Part shown: in pieces, positions 10,457-21,130 of the stretch
Numbering within the stretch: the first letter of the stretch is position 1
Layout of the letters: each line of letters starts with the position of its first letter
From: Pisolithus tinctorius
Lineage: Eukaryota > Basidiomycota > Agaricomycetes > Boletales > Pisolithaceae
Length of the DNA stretch: 64,000 bases
Reading direction: 5' to 3'
Assembly (NCBI GenBank): GCA_024663395.1
Contig: JANFAH010000002.1
Coordinates: 1,674,001 to 1,738,000, forward strand
Notes under the pieces: model-generated
The model's input: only the letters and a program-made list of their open reading frames with translations
The model's database searches: none
Told to the model about the DNA's origin: nothing
Translations under genes and position numbers: made by a program

Positions 10457-12694
10457 ATGGAATCGACAGACGACGTTTCCCGCAAGCGAGCACGGCTGAG
10501 ACGTCGTCCTCCAGGTCATCATCGCCGGTTTGATGCCCTCAGCAGACTGGCATCCGCCCTCTACGAGAGATTCGAGAAAGAGGGTGAAATGGACGACTTG
10601 AACGAGGCGATCGATTTGTCTCGCGCTGCTTTGGAATTGCGACCCGTCGAACACAACAAGTATGGTCGGTCCATATCACTCAATGAACTTGCTATCTGCC
10701 TTTCCGTTAGATATGACAATCAGGGGGAAGAGGACGACTTAGAAGAAGCCATCACGCTTGGACGTGGAGCATTGGAGTTCTGTCCACTAGAGCACCCAGA
10801 TCGTAGTGTGTATCTCTACAGTCTTGCTAACCATCTTTGGAAGAAGTTCCAGAAACAAACTGTGATGCATGACTTGGATGAAGCGATCGAGCTGCTCTGT
10901 GCAGCTTTGGAATTACGTCCCTCGGGACATCCTAATCGATCTCCATCACTCCACAGCCTCGCTCGCTGTTTATATGACAAACAAATGGTAGCTATTGACT
11001 TCAAAGAAGCCACGGCGCAAGGTCGTGCAACTGGGCATCCTGATCGTGGCGCAGTTCATCTGGACGAGGCCATTGCGCTTCAGCAAGAAGCCGTGCAGCT
11101 ACTCAAACCCGGAGATCCTTTTTACGATTCATTTCGGCGCTCTCTTACATTCTACCTCCAAATGAAGATCGGGTCACAAATTCCTATGCCGTCACTTGAC
11201 GCACCTTCTGCTGCCAAATTCGACATTACACAAATCATCCGTAATGTTGTATTTGAAACACTCAAAGCCACCCCGCCCAGGCTGCTGCACACATTTACTG
11301 GTATCCTATGTAACCGGGACGCACAAGTATCCCATTTCATGGGTAGTCAACAGTGCAATCAGCTGTTGTCTTCGTGCGCAACGTGCGATGCGGATCAGCG
11401 AATGGAACTTATCCATACTGAGGTCTCGAGATACTTTCGGTTCGTCATGCTCTCTCACCACTGGGGTGAAGGCGAGCCATTATTGCGCAACATCGAGGGC
11501 CGCCCGATATATAACATGCCATCCAAGGGGGGCTTGAGAAAGCTCCAAGCCTTCTGTACTATCGCTTTGGGGTGGGATTACCTATGGGCATGGAGCGACA
11601 CATGCTGTATAGACAAAGACAGCAGTGCCGAGTTGCAAGAGGCGATAGGATCGATGTTCGCGTGGTATCGACGGTCCGCCTTGACCATCGTGTACCTTGC
11701 TGACGTTCCCGCGACCAGTTCGTTTGAGAGCAGCGAATGGTTCAGACGTGGGTGGACCCTCCAGGAACTACTAGCTCCCCGATGTGTACTATTCTACACT
11801 CAAACCTGGTTACTCTATAAGAATCTCACATCTTCTAACCATAAGACCGAGGTCGTCGTGCTGGAAGAACTGGAGAGGGCAACTGGAATAGAGTCCCGGT
11901 TCCTCACCAACTTTTCTCCTAGCATGGATGACGCACGTTCGAGGCTTCAATGGGCATCATCGCGTCGTACCACTCGGCCTGAAGATATCGCTTATTCGCT
12001 TTTCGGGATATTTAATCTCCACCTACCCGTTCTGTATGGCGAATCCGCTGAGAACACGCTTGGCCGGCTTCTGGCCGAAATCATATCGCAGTCTGGCGAT
12101 ATCTCGATTCTGGATTGGGTCGGAGAGGCATCGCCATATCATAGCTGTTTCCCTGCCTACGTCACCTCGTATCAAACGGTACCATTACTTCCACCCCGAC
12201 CTAACGTAGAAGGACATGCGTTGGTGGTGAGTGAGCGGCCCACATCATCAGCAGCACTACAAGCGCTGTATCGCGCACTCGCTAGAGCGCCCCTTCCACG
12301 CTTCGTCACTCGCCGCCTTACATTACCATGTATTGCCCACTGTGTTACAGCCGTTCAGCTGATAGGCTCAAGTCCACACGCTCCGAGCTACACATACGAA
12401 ATTCAGGCATCCGGTCTGAGGCCGCTTGAGATCACACTGCCAAACGAATTAGAAAATGGTGCTCTGCAGCTTGTTCGCCCTTGGCACTCGAAACTGCTTG
12501 GTTCGACCGAGTTATACGCCACGACTGAAGAGCACATTCTTTTTACACTGGGGAGGCCGTTTGACGCTCTTTTGTTGATTGAACTACCTCACGACGAGTA
12601 CAAACGGATCGCGTCTTCTACCTCCATCATTGCTCACCCTTTAGGTTCGGCCAACATTCGGCGAAGCGAAGTTAGGATATTTGACATTGTGTAG
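10457..12694 (+). CDS. HET C: TPR-HET protein, 745 aa
   Basis: This gene is intronless and closest to B in layout. I chose the ATG at 10457 (MESTDD); the ATG at 10442 would add five residues. About five TPRs occupy residues 20-236, the fourth being degenerate. HET block 1 reads LSHHWG at about 332-337, so the Arg found in the other copies is His here. WSDTCCIDK, RGWTLQELLAP and TTRPEDIAYSLFGIF are intact, and the C-terminal domain ends in RIFDIV. A role in non-self-triggered death is inferred from the HET family. The changed block 1 residue may affect function. Confidence 0.9.
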   Translation: MESTDDVSRKRARLRRRPPGHHRRFDALSRLASALYERFEKEGEMDDLNEAIDLSRAALELRPVEHNKYGRSISLNELAICLSVRYDNQGEEDDLEEAITLGRGALEFCPLEHPDRSVYLYSLANHLWKKFQKQTVMHDLDEAIELLCAALELRPSGHPNRSPSLHSLARCLYDKQMVAIDFKEATAQGRATGHPDRGAVHLDEAIALQQEAVQLLKPGDPFYDSFRRSLTFYLQMKIGSQIPMPSLDAPSAAKFDITQIIRNVVFETLKATPPRLLHTFTGILCNRDAQVSHFMGSQQCNQLLSSCATCDADQRMELIHTEVSRYFRFVMLSHHWGEGEPLLRNIEGRPIYNMPSKGGLRKLQAFCTIALGWDYLWAWSDTCCIDKDSSAELQEAIGSMFAWYRRSALTIVYLADVPATSSFESSEWFRRGWTLQELLAPRCVLFYTQTWLLYKNLTSSNHKTEVVVLEELERATGIESRFLTNFSPSMDDARSRLQWASSRRTTRPEDIAYSLFGIFNLHLPVLYGESAENTLGRLLAEIISQSGDISILDWVGEASPYHSCFPAYVTSYQTVPLLPPRPNVEGHALVVSERPTSSAALQALYRALARAPLPRFVTRRLTLPCIAHCVTAVQLIGSSPHAPSYTYEIQASGLRPLEITLPNELENGALQLVRPWHSKLLGSTELYATTEEHILFTLGRPFDALLLIELPHDEYKRIASSTSIIAHPLGSANIRRSEVRIFDIV

Positions 12695-12959
12695 ATAGTC
12701 ATGGTGTCATAACATCCACAGTGCTATAACCAGCTCACCTGCACGAGTAACAAGTGTAGGCCAGGTTATAGCCGTCCATTAACTTGCACTCTTCCTTATC
12801 TCAGATCCCTCGCTTTCCGGATGGCTCGAGCTACAGCAGCCGCGAGGGTCAGAGTTAGAGATCAACTTCAATGTGCTTACCGCGTCGTGCATTCCTAGTT
12901 GCCTCCTAGCTCATTCCTCATTTGTTGGGACACAGCACCTTTTTAAACTTTATGTTATT

Positions 12960-13420
12960 GCGTCTTACCCAGCGTCTCTGTGAGAGGGCTTGCAGGGCAC
13001 CCTTAAGTGGTGCCTACTTCGGCGAGACTTGTTCGGCTTGCTGTGTTGTTGCACATTACTCATGCGGCGTGACTACTTGGGTCGATTCAGCACGGACGTA
13101 CTGGGATATACTGATGCTAACAGGCTAGTGCAAGTATGCAAAAACTGGATCACCATCGCCGCTGTCCATCCTGGGGTCAACGTGCTGACCCCCCTGCTCA
13201 ATGCATCTCCCAATTCAACAGAAAGAACGACGGAGTGACGAGAAGATTACTTGAGCGGCATGGTTGCCAGCGACAGCGTACTAGGCGACTGTTCTTGCTG
13301 AAGGAATGGCCGTTGGGTACCTGTAGCTTCGGCTTGAACGATTTTGAATACCGAGGCGAAGTAGAACAAATAATTGGTCTGCCGAGAGGAAAGTCGCCAG
13401 TATCAGGTGTGGTGGTATAG
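12960..13420 (+). repeat. Decayed block shared with 1780-2100
   Basis: This is the second copy of the block seen after HET A. It contains a short open stretch (LVQVCKNWITIAAVHPG) and a later one (LNDFEYRGEVEQIIGLP), but no start, splice pattern or domain that I recognise. It may be part of an unidentified dead gene. Confidence 0.4.
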
Positions 13421-13424
13421 CCTT

Positions 13425-14210
13425 GAAATTAGTTTCGTGAATTTGTTGGCTCCGAACCTTCCCTTGTAGAGCAGGAGAAGATTAAACCTGCGCACGACTT
13501 CGACCAATGACGCACCGTCTCCAAAGCATTGTAGGTTGAAACAGACGAAATAAAGGATGTGGTGGAGGATCTTATCGAGAAAAGTGTGTGTAGAACTTCG
13601 TATTTATTCTCTCCAGTTCTGACGGAACGTAGTTCAGATATCCAACGAGTGGACTCCGTGGCCTTGCAGTCACCTACACATCTCCAAATATCTCCAAATC
13701 CGCCGGTGAGTTCCCTACTTGCTGGTGCTTACTTCGGAACTTGGGAATTTCCAGAACTTCCCTGTATGCCTAACAGTGAACTGGAATCTACAATCAAGAG
13801 TCCTAATGATGACCTTGCATACGCATCTGCAACCATTGCCAGATTATGGACCGAACTTGAATTCGAACGTTGCGAGCATCGGAAGACAGTTGAGGGGGCT
13901 AACCATCGTATCGAAGGACCCGAAGAACTCGAAGCACAGGTCGCCATCAGGGAGACGGAACTGGAAACGTGTATTCGTTTATCAAGTCAAAGTCAAAAAG
14001 TATTTGAAGGTGACACCGGTATTCGTTTACTCGTACGAAAGATACCAACGAAGGCGCGTTTATGTCCGAAGACACTCGCACGAGGAATGCCTTCGTGTTC
14101 TGGAGAGCAATAGTGAGCGAAATACGTCGAGGGAAACCGGGATTTGTGGTATACCTGCCGAGGTAAGCCATTCGTTCCCCACTTATTGCCACAGTGCTTG
14201 ATATAACGAG
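13425..14210 (+). pseudogene. Coiled-coil gene remnant (exons 2-4)
   Basis: The sequence follows exons 2 to 4 of the gene at 17124. It keeps gagcaggagaagattaaacc, the exon 2 donor region, the exon 3 acceptor region and an exon 4 reading LARYASATIARL-like and EELEAQVAIRETELE-like residues. Stops in exon 2 (cattgtaggttga) and a shift in exon 4 break it. The exon 4 donor ggtaagccattcg is still present near 14162. Confidence 0.7.
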
Positions 14211-14216
14211 AGGTGG

Positions 14217-14804
14217 GTGGATCCTGTGGACTTCTTCCCCGTTTATAGGCCTGCTTCAGAGCTGATCAAGGCTGTGGCAGAGGAGCTGGCCGAGGCGCAG
14301 AAACGTCCTGAAACACATTATGATGCAACAAAAGAAGTGCGGCAGAGGGTGCTGTGCTCTACCAGTTCTCTGCGGGCGAGGAAACCAGGAGGCAGCAGAT
14401 AGAGGAACTCCGTTCCGCTCGCGAAGAGACGAAGAATATGCGAGAGGATATGGGTGCGATCGACGTGGTTTCCTGGTGAGGTAGAGGGTGTGCATGCCGA
14501 AGGTTCGAGCAGCCCTGGCGGTCAAGCACTCAAGGAACGCAAGAGGCGTGTTTTTCTCGACGCAAAACGGAAGAAACTGAAAACCGACGGGGACGTGCCA
14601 CCGAATGCGCGATTAAAGTCGATATCACAGGCTCCTGTTGACACTCCACCTAGGGATCCGTTCGCTACATTGGAGCAGCAGGTACCTAAACCGCCATTAC
14701 CTGAACCTAGGCGAGCAGCAGCTCGTTCACAAGCGGGGACGACGGCAAACGGGGATGCCTTTTTGGCTCAGCTAGAACAAGAAGTGCATAAGAAACGAAG
14801 GTAG
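14217..14804 (+). pseudogene. Unrecognised Lys-rich reading frame, broken
   Basis: Three open pieces in different frames appear to belong together: ELIKAVAEELAEAQKRPE near 14260, EETRRQQIEELRSAREETKN near 14385, and KERKRRVFLDAKRKKLKTDG near 14535 running to DAFLAQLEQEVHKKRR at 14804. The first two are helical and charged, and the last is basic and Pro-rich. I do not recognise the family. Frame changes near 14350 and 14475 could be unseen introns or real frameshifts. It is joined directly to the coiled-coil remnant and ends 57 bases from the hydrolase gene, tail to tail. Confidence 0.4.
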
Positions 14805-14861
14805 CAGTAACTATTTGCCATCACATTGTAAATTCCGTTGGACCCTAAATATTTGATACTT

Positions 14862-15838
14862 TCAGAATGACATGACCTTCCTGGCCTGTGATACTAGTCT
14901 TTCTGGACATATCAGAGAAAATCGGCCGCTAATCTGTTTATATTCGACCACCAACTGTCCTCTCCTTTTAAAACGCCTTCTAGGCGGTTCTGTCCCCGAT
15001 ACCACGTCCATCATGAATTCTTTCGTTGCCCGAAGGACTTCAATTGCCGGCTTCATAGCTGTCGCATGACCACAATTGACTTTGACATTGTTGGGATCCG
15101 ACTGTTTGCTAACAAAGGCGAGCAGGTCATCAACCGTAGAAAACCAGTCGGGGAGGTTACCCTCTTCTGGGAAAATGATGGGGTCGTCTTCATAGAGGGT
15201 GTCGCCGACGTAGAGCATGCTTTCCATGGCGTCCCAGAGTGCCAGTTCATCCGGGGTATGTCCGGGAGTATGCAACACCGTGACTCCTAGGGATACCTCA
15301 TTGTTGGCAGAAAGGATGTCGTGGAGATGGGGGACAAGTTTGAGTTTGTAAGACGGTGTCCTGATACCTAGGGATTCACAGAGCGAATGCGCAGGGAGGT
15401 TTTCTGGTGAGGCAAAGGTTGGATCATGTTCGGAGCCAAGGATCATGCTGTCCGAAGCAAACGCTTCCATCCCCACTGAGCGTACAAGTTCTTATCAGCG
15501 TCATCTGATAGGACGTTTTCTAGACACCTACGTATATGATCGTAGTGGCAGTGGCTTTGTACGACGATGTACGCCAACTGCCCTCCGGGGTTCAGAGGTG
15601 CTCTCTCATTTTCCTCGACGGCGACCGTTTCGAGGAATTCTCTCAGACTCTTCACTCCGATACAGGGATTGTTGGATGCCCCCCCACACCCCGTGTCAAG
15701 GATCAGCATAGTTTGGGCGGATGGCACAACTTTCGCATAGATAAATGGGTGCTCGTCGTAGATGTCATCCCACTCGGTAATCAAGAACGTGCTTGACGTT
15801 AGTCGGCGAGCTTTGAATGCGGGGACGGTGGACATCAT
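14862..15838 (-). CDS. Metallo-beta-lactamase-fold hydrolase, 306 aa
   Basis: The minus-strand gene has two exons, 15838-15532 and 15475-14862. A 56-base intron (gtaggt...ctcag) splits the codon after HCHYDHI, and splicing restores HCHYDHILGMEAF. The metal-binding HxHxDH is at residues 96-101, HTPGH at 171-175, the Asp of VGDTLYEDD at 194 and the His of CGHATA at 239. This is a full set of MBL metal ligands (two-metal hydrolase, glyoxalase-II-like fold). The substrate is unknown. I chose the ATG at 15838 because the frame upstream has no ATG, although an upstream exon is possible. It is the only single-copy, intact gene of the window and lies at the boundary between the old and young parts of the array. 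Confidence 0.85.
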
Positions 15839-16329
15839 TAAATCATTTGCCTGGCGCACGTCTTTCTCTGGATTAGTACAGTATGTGAGGGACACCGAGG
15901 ACAGAGAAAAGTACGAAGTATACTAGCAGCGATAAAAGTTACGGCCACCCAGTTGTAGAACTATCTTTACGCTTATCGTGAATTGTGATCAGACGCTGTT
16001 CTCTCACCACGCCGTTATCTACCCGATACTCGCCGTCTCTTCCCCATCGTTGAGGTGGCAGGTCGCCGGTTCGTATACCATCTACGCACCCACGCTCCAT
16101 GTGCTGGCGGCAAGCACCTTGTCAAGACCCATACCCGGGCAAAGTGAGTTGAGGTGAGGCACGAAGGATGGAAGGTGAAACGGCGTTGTTTACTGTGCCT
16201 TCGTAGCGACCAGCAACGTAGAGGCTCCAGGAGAGTAAAAAAAACTGTAATCTTAGCCATGTGAGTGTCGTAGATAGCTTTGCAGTAAGTATAAAAGCAA
16301 GGGTCGATGGCCGTACTACCCATTTTAGG
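15839..16329. other. Spacer with no assignable gene
   Basis: On the minus strand, from 16259, a start followed by a hydrophobic stretch looks like the beginning of a secreted protein. A run of eight A at about 16239 puts the Leu/Ser-rich continuation (LLSWSLYVAG) in another frame. I cannot support a gene here. Confidence 0.3.
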
Positions 16330-16879
16330 TCCCCGCCCACACTACTTGAGTCGTACCAAAAGCTACCATTGTCTCCACTCCAACCAGATCCAGAAGAACG
16401 TGCGACAACAAGACTCGCATCGAGGTTGAGAGAAGAGCTCACGTCGTCGTCACCCCTCCCGCGATTTTTCAGTCACCGCCTTACACTGCTGTGCATCGCT
16501 TGCGTTGTTCCAGTGGTTCAGCAGAGAAGGGCAAATCCGTCTGGACGGAACTACACGTACAAAATCCAAGCATCCGGTCTGAGACGATTTGAAATTACCC
16601 TGCCAAGCAGGCTTGAAAACGACACAGTGTCGCAATGTGCTCTGTTGCTCGTTCGCCCTTGGCACTCGAAGCTACTTGGTTCATCCACCGAGATGATATA
16701 CACTGCTCCTGAAGAGCAGCTACTTGTTACACTGGGGCGGCCGCTTAATGTTCTTTTGTTGATCGAGCTACCTTACAACGAGTACAGAAGGATTGCATCT
16801 TCTATACCTCTGTTATCGCTCAACCTTTGGATATAGACAACATTTTGCAATGCGAAGTTAGGACACTGGGGATTGTATA
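16330..16879 (+). pseudogene. HET D: 3' fragment of a TPR-HET gene
   Basis: Only the linker and the C-terminal domain of a HET gene remain, from SYQKLPLSP through LLVRPWHSKLLG. No TPR or HET catalytic-core blocks are present. A 2-base insertion at about 16803 shifts the frame, so the open frame stops at 16836. The original end, DNILQCEVRTLGIV followed by TAG, is still readable to 16879. It is closest to copies A and B. The fragment marks a recombination breakpoint beside the hydrolase gene. Confidence 0.85.
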
Positions 16880-17123
16880 GATAGTTATAGTACCTACAGT
16901 GTTACGGCCAATTCACCTGCATGGGTAACGTGTAGTATGCTGAAGAGACGTGAAAAGCCACTGTTGGCGTGGATGCCAATAGCAGATGAGCCTGTGCGGT
17001 AATTGTAAAGTGGCCCTGAATATCGACCGCTGCGACCGTCGACCCGGAGGGCATGTTCGTGAAGCTTCAGCACGTCGACCTGCATGAATAGACTGGCATC
17101 GTACTTATCGAACACGAACACTT

Positions 17124-19178
17124 ATGGGACCCAGTCGAAAGCTAAACCAAGATGAACAACTGAAAGCGCTACTTCGAGAGAAGGACGAACAAGTACGTCT
17201 AATAGTTCACTACAACCGCCCGCTCATTTTTTTTCGCAAGATAGTAGCCCTTGAACGCCAGTTGGAAGCTTGCAGTGCTCGAGCATCTGCGACTCACATT
17301 CGCTTACTCAAAACCGTGGACGTCCTAGACTCGCTGAGGGCACAACATGCTTCGGAAATCTCTGCTCTAGAGCAGGAGAAGATTAAACTTACACACAACG
17401 TTGACCGATGGCGCACCGTCTCCAAAGCATTGGAAGTTGAAAAAGATGAGATGAAGGATGTAGTGGAGGATCTTATCGAGAAAAGTGTGTGTATAACCAA
17501 CTTTGTGTTTATTCTCTCAAGTTCTGACGGAACATAGTTCAGATATCCAACGAATGGACTTCGTGGCCTTGCAGTCGCCTGCACATCTCCAAACCTGCTG
17601 GTGAGTTCCCTACCCACTCGGGCCTACTTCGGAACTTAGGAATTTCCAGAACTTCCCTATATGCTCGCCAGTGAACTAGAATCTACAGCCAAGAATGCCA
17701 ACGAAGACCTTCTTGCTTACGCATCTGCAATTATCGCCAGGTTACGGAGTGAACTTGAATTTGAACGTCGCGAGCATCGGAATACAGTCGAGGAAGCTAA
17801 CCATCGTATCGAAGAACTCGAAGCACAGGTCGCCGTCAGGGAGACGGAACTGGAGACGCGTATTCGCTTGCCAAGTCAAAGAGTATTTGAAGGTGACACC
17901 GGTAGTCGTTTACCCGTACGAAAGATACCGACAAACGTACGTTTATGTCCGAAGACGCTCTCGCACGAGGAATGCTTTCGTGTTCTGGAGAGTAATAGTG
18001 TGCGAAATAGATCGATGGAAACCGAGATCCGTGGCATACTTGCCAAGGTAAGCCATTCGTTCCCTACCTCTTGTTGTCACAGTGCTTGATGTAACGAGGG
18101 GTAGTTGGAGGAGGCTAGACTCGCGGCGCCCTCGCCGAGTGGACCTGACAATCGTCCCGAAGTACCCCAACGTAGCGCGCCATTGAGTAATGGCAATCTA
18201 TCTCACGGCAATCATTTGGTACGTCGCGCGAGCCCGGAGACACGGACCCCGTGTGCCTCAGCCGCCCCGACCCCGAGCATTCCCCCTTCGTTACCCTCCA
18301 GAAATGAAGGAGAACTGCAACCTGATTGTCCATATACCACACATTCCCCTGACTCCCCTTCAGCCATGTTGGCCATCGTTCAATTAGATGACCACATTTG
18401 TGAAATGTCTGCGCAACTTGAGGCTTCGAAAGCTGAACGGAAGGTCCTTGTCGCGGCCGCGGCGAGACAAAAACGGGTATGCTTCTGCGTTCTCATGATA
18501 CTACCGTGTGGTTCATCCTAAGGCAGGTAACGTCTGGCATGAAGGCGCATAATATGGAAGATATTCTACGGATAGAAGACGAGTGTGTCCGGTATGTTCA
18601 TATTCGTTTTTGTTCCTTATTATCGTGTACTAATTCCGAGGCAGATTGTCAGCTCACGTCTGCCACCTTCAACAGCAGATGGACAAGGCCAAGGCTGATG
18701 CAAGGTCTCGCGAAGAAGAACTTTTGAAAGAGATTGAACTCTTACGGTCTCGGGTCGGGCGATCGTCTTCTGTGAGTGTTTCTGTTGGGTTATTGGAAGC
18801 TAGGAGATTCACGTATTACAGCCACTGTTCCCCGTCGATGCCAGTATAGCAGAAGAAAGTATGGAACTTGCGACACCTCTTCAACCTACTATGCTTTTAT
18901 CCATGCAGAATCACAATACCCCACCAGAGCCAATCGATCCTTCTCTTATACCTTTGCCCTTCTCCCCTGTGCGAACGTCATCTCCGACTTTTTCGCCTCG
19001 ACGTGTTTCTTCACAAAGTCCTACCCCTGCTGATATACAGCGAGTGGAAGATGCCCTTACGACAGCTAGAGAAAATCTGGCGCAGAAAGAAAATGGACTA
19101 GCTCAGTTACGGATGGAGGTCGAAGATCTGCGACGACAAATACCGCTCCCCAGTCCACCACAGGACAGGGAGGCATGA
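17124..19178 (+). CDS. Coiled-coil protein, 8 exons, 564 aa
   Basis: My model is 17124-17192, 17241-17484, 17538-17600, 17650-18047, 18105-18476, 18527-18591, 18645-18771 and 18822-19178. Phases agree at every junction, all seven introns are 48-57 bases with GT/AG ends, and some show branch sites (CTGAC, TACTAA). Residues in exons 2 and 4 form long heptad-like coiled coils (ALERQLEACS, SELEFERREH, EELEAQVAVRETELE). Exon 5 is Pro/Ser-rich, exons 6-7 are again helical, and the end has ENLAQKENGLAQLRMEVEDL. No enzyme motif is visible, and a structural or cytoskeletal role is only a guess. It is convergent with the zf-C2HC5 gene, 168 bases away. This is the most complete of the copies. Confidence 0.75.
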
Positions 19179-19346
19179 TATTTGAATTGTGAATATAATT
19201 CTCTTATTTTTTTGGCTATCCATTTGCTTTCGCGATTATCTATCTGTTATTTCCTTGCGTATTCTGTTACTATATGGACTTGTTGTCTTGCTTATCTGTT
19301 TTGCGTATCGGTGTCAATGTAGCATATCTGGGCGTGGTAATAGTAT

Positions 19347-20205
19347 CTACTGTCCCCTGCCTTTCTTCTGCTGCTGTTTATCGTGCGTGATAGGGTCTTT
19401 GGGAGGAGGAACATATTGCAAGTCGGGGAATTGCATATTTTTCCAAGGGTGCGCTGGATCTGGAGGTTGCTTCACGTAGCTTATTTCTTTGGGAGGGGGA
19501 GGGATCCTATGGGGTTCTTCCGGAGTGGGAGATGGTGGACGCGAGGAAACGGGTGTGTTAGTGTACGACGACACGGTTACTTTCTTCGTTGTATTGTTCA
19601 ACGACATGACTTTATGGCTTGCCTGGGGACCGGCAGCTGTGCCCTTGCGTGCCCCCTGCGTACCGCCGGCACCGGGAAGCATGGGGAATGCGCCCTCTGC
19701 CTTGCGAGCCTCCACGATAGCTCGTTGCCGTTCCTCGTCCTCTTTCACGACCTGCATGCGCAGCTCCTCCTGTATCTGGGCGACTAACGCCGGGCGACGG
19801 CTATTGTCAAGGAACGACTCGCCACAATGCGGGCAAGCATAGTGCGGTAAGTTGAGATTGCAAAGAACGAGGCCGCAGCCATAGCAAAGGGGAACGTAGG
19901 TAGATAGATCGTGGTCCCTGGCTGGACAGTTGGCGGCCCGCACACACAGACACACTGAGTATTGTCCCGGCAATGGAAAGGAGGGCGATCGAATACCTAC
20001 CCAGACAGAAACAGCCGCCTTTGGGGTCTTTCTCCTTCCCAGAAGCGTATTCTACGTTGTGAAGGCGCGTTTCGAGTGCTGAGACGGCCTTACTTTTGGG
20101 AGGCCCTTGCCCCTTTCCTTTTGCCTGTTGCTTTGCAGGGAGGGGTCGCGCTGGTATACGATCAGACGTAAGGGATCCAGACGATGTCCAGGGCGTTCGG
20201 TGCAT
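19347..20205 (-). CDS. Rqt4/TRIP4-type zf-C2HC5 protein, 259 aa
   Basis: There are two exons, 20205-20001 and 19921-19347, with a 79-base intron (gtaggt...ccag) in phase 1. Splicing joins CFCL to ARDHDL and so rebuilds the C2HC5 finger: CFC, the His of ARDHDL, LCYGCGLVLC, then YACPHCG. In human TRIP4 and yeast Rqt4 this finger belongs to the complex that splits stalled ribosomes during quality control. A helical Glu/Arg-rich segment and a Pro-rich tail (PPPKEISYVKQPPDP) follow. The conserved MHRTPW start was chosen over upstream codons. The gene is part of a module with the convergent coiled-coil gene that is present three times in the window. Confidence 0.8.
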
Positions 20206-20224
20206 GTTGGGGGTTCAAAGTGAG

Positions 20225-20665
20225 ACGTGCGGAATCGGCTTGGTTTTCACGTCTGCATACCACTCGTCGCGGCCTCAAATAATTCCGAGCCAACCTCAAC
20301 CACTGCCGTATGCGACTCATCTACGACTGCCACCTCCGCCTCTTCCTCAGCCAGTCAGACTTCCTTAATCACGGTCATTGCAACGTTTATATTGCTCGTT
20401 CTTCCCGTCCTACTGTTCTAAGCACCAAAACCCAAATCAACATACTCCATCTCCCTGCCATGTAACACCGCAAATGATGCCTCACGTCATGGCACACATC
20501 TCGAGCACTGGGGTCGCTTACCAGACGACGAAGGTAGCTGGGAAAGGAGATTATCCATGAGACAACGCGCCCCTTCACCTCCTACTAAGAAACTGGCAGC
20601 GATGTTCAGTCATTCCCCGAGTACTAACTCTAGGAAGAGATCATCCAAGAACTTTCATGTTCGTG
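20225..20665 (+). pseudogene. Membrane-protein family fragment M4
   Basis: The Ser/Thr-rich stalk (EPTSTTAV, STTATSASSSAS) and a membrane segment (LITVIATFILLVLPVLLF) can be read. A stop follows at about 20419 in the frame of the membrane segment. The tail resumes in another frame up to the RKRSSKNFH-like block, where it joins the spacer repeat. It is head to head with the zf-C2HC5 gene. Confidence 0.7.
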
Positions 20666-21130
20666 AACACTAGTACGTATGCTCCCCAGTCGCTGAGATG
20701 TACTTGTTGGGCAATAATAGGAATATAATTCATAATTCACTTCCCCTGCGTTCAAGGTGCGTGTGGTACGATTTTGGAGTGGTCGTAGAAAGCCTCTTCG
20801 GGTGAGACAAATGCGACTTCATGCGCGGTAGATCTGAGTGCAACCTGGGAGACACGGCGCCATCCAATTCATTTCATATGTGACACGAGGCAGTTGTGAA
20901 CGGCAACTGACGTCATATCAGCAGTTATGAGCATGTTCTTGCCCCTCATTAAAGAAAGGTATCGGTTGTTCCGCGGACGTGAATTTCGCCAAGGGTCCCC
21001 ACCAGCGACGAAATTAGCGAGTGACCAAGATCAGCTATGGATTGACATAGGCAGTACCTGCAGGTTCACCAACAAGACCAGTTCCGGGAGGAGACATAGC
21101 CAGTTTCCCGCACGAACTAGAGCCTTGCAT
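20655..21130 (+). repeat. Array spacer repeat (unit E)
   Basis: This well-preserved spacer runs from the tagtacgtatgctccccagt start through cctgggagacacggcgccat and ccaccagcgacgaaattagc. It is almost identical to 56490-56960. No gene is seen in it. Confidence 0.6.

Noticed and set aside
14217..14804. Splicing-factor identity for the Lys-rich frame
   Set aside because: There is some general resemblance to basic nuclear proteins, but no motif specific enough to name a family.
15839..15895. Longer hydrolase frame beginning at 15895
   Set aside because: It begins with GTG, which is not expected as a eukaryotic start; the first ATG is at 15838.
16015..16259. Secreted small protein on the minus strand
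   Set aside because: The signal-like start and the continuation are in different frames across an A8 run, and no paralogue supports it.
19189..19842. Plus-strand frames over the zf-C2HC5 gene
   Set aside because: They are shadows of the minus-strand exons, which carry the finger and a conserved intron.
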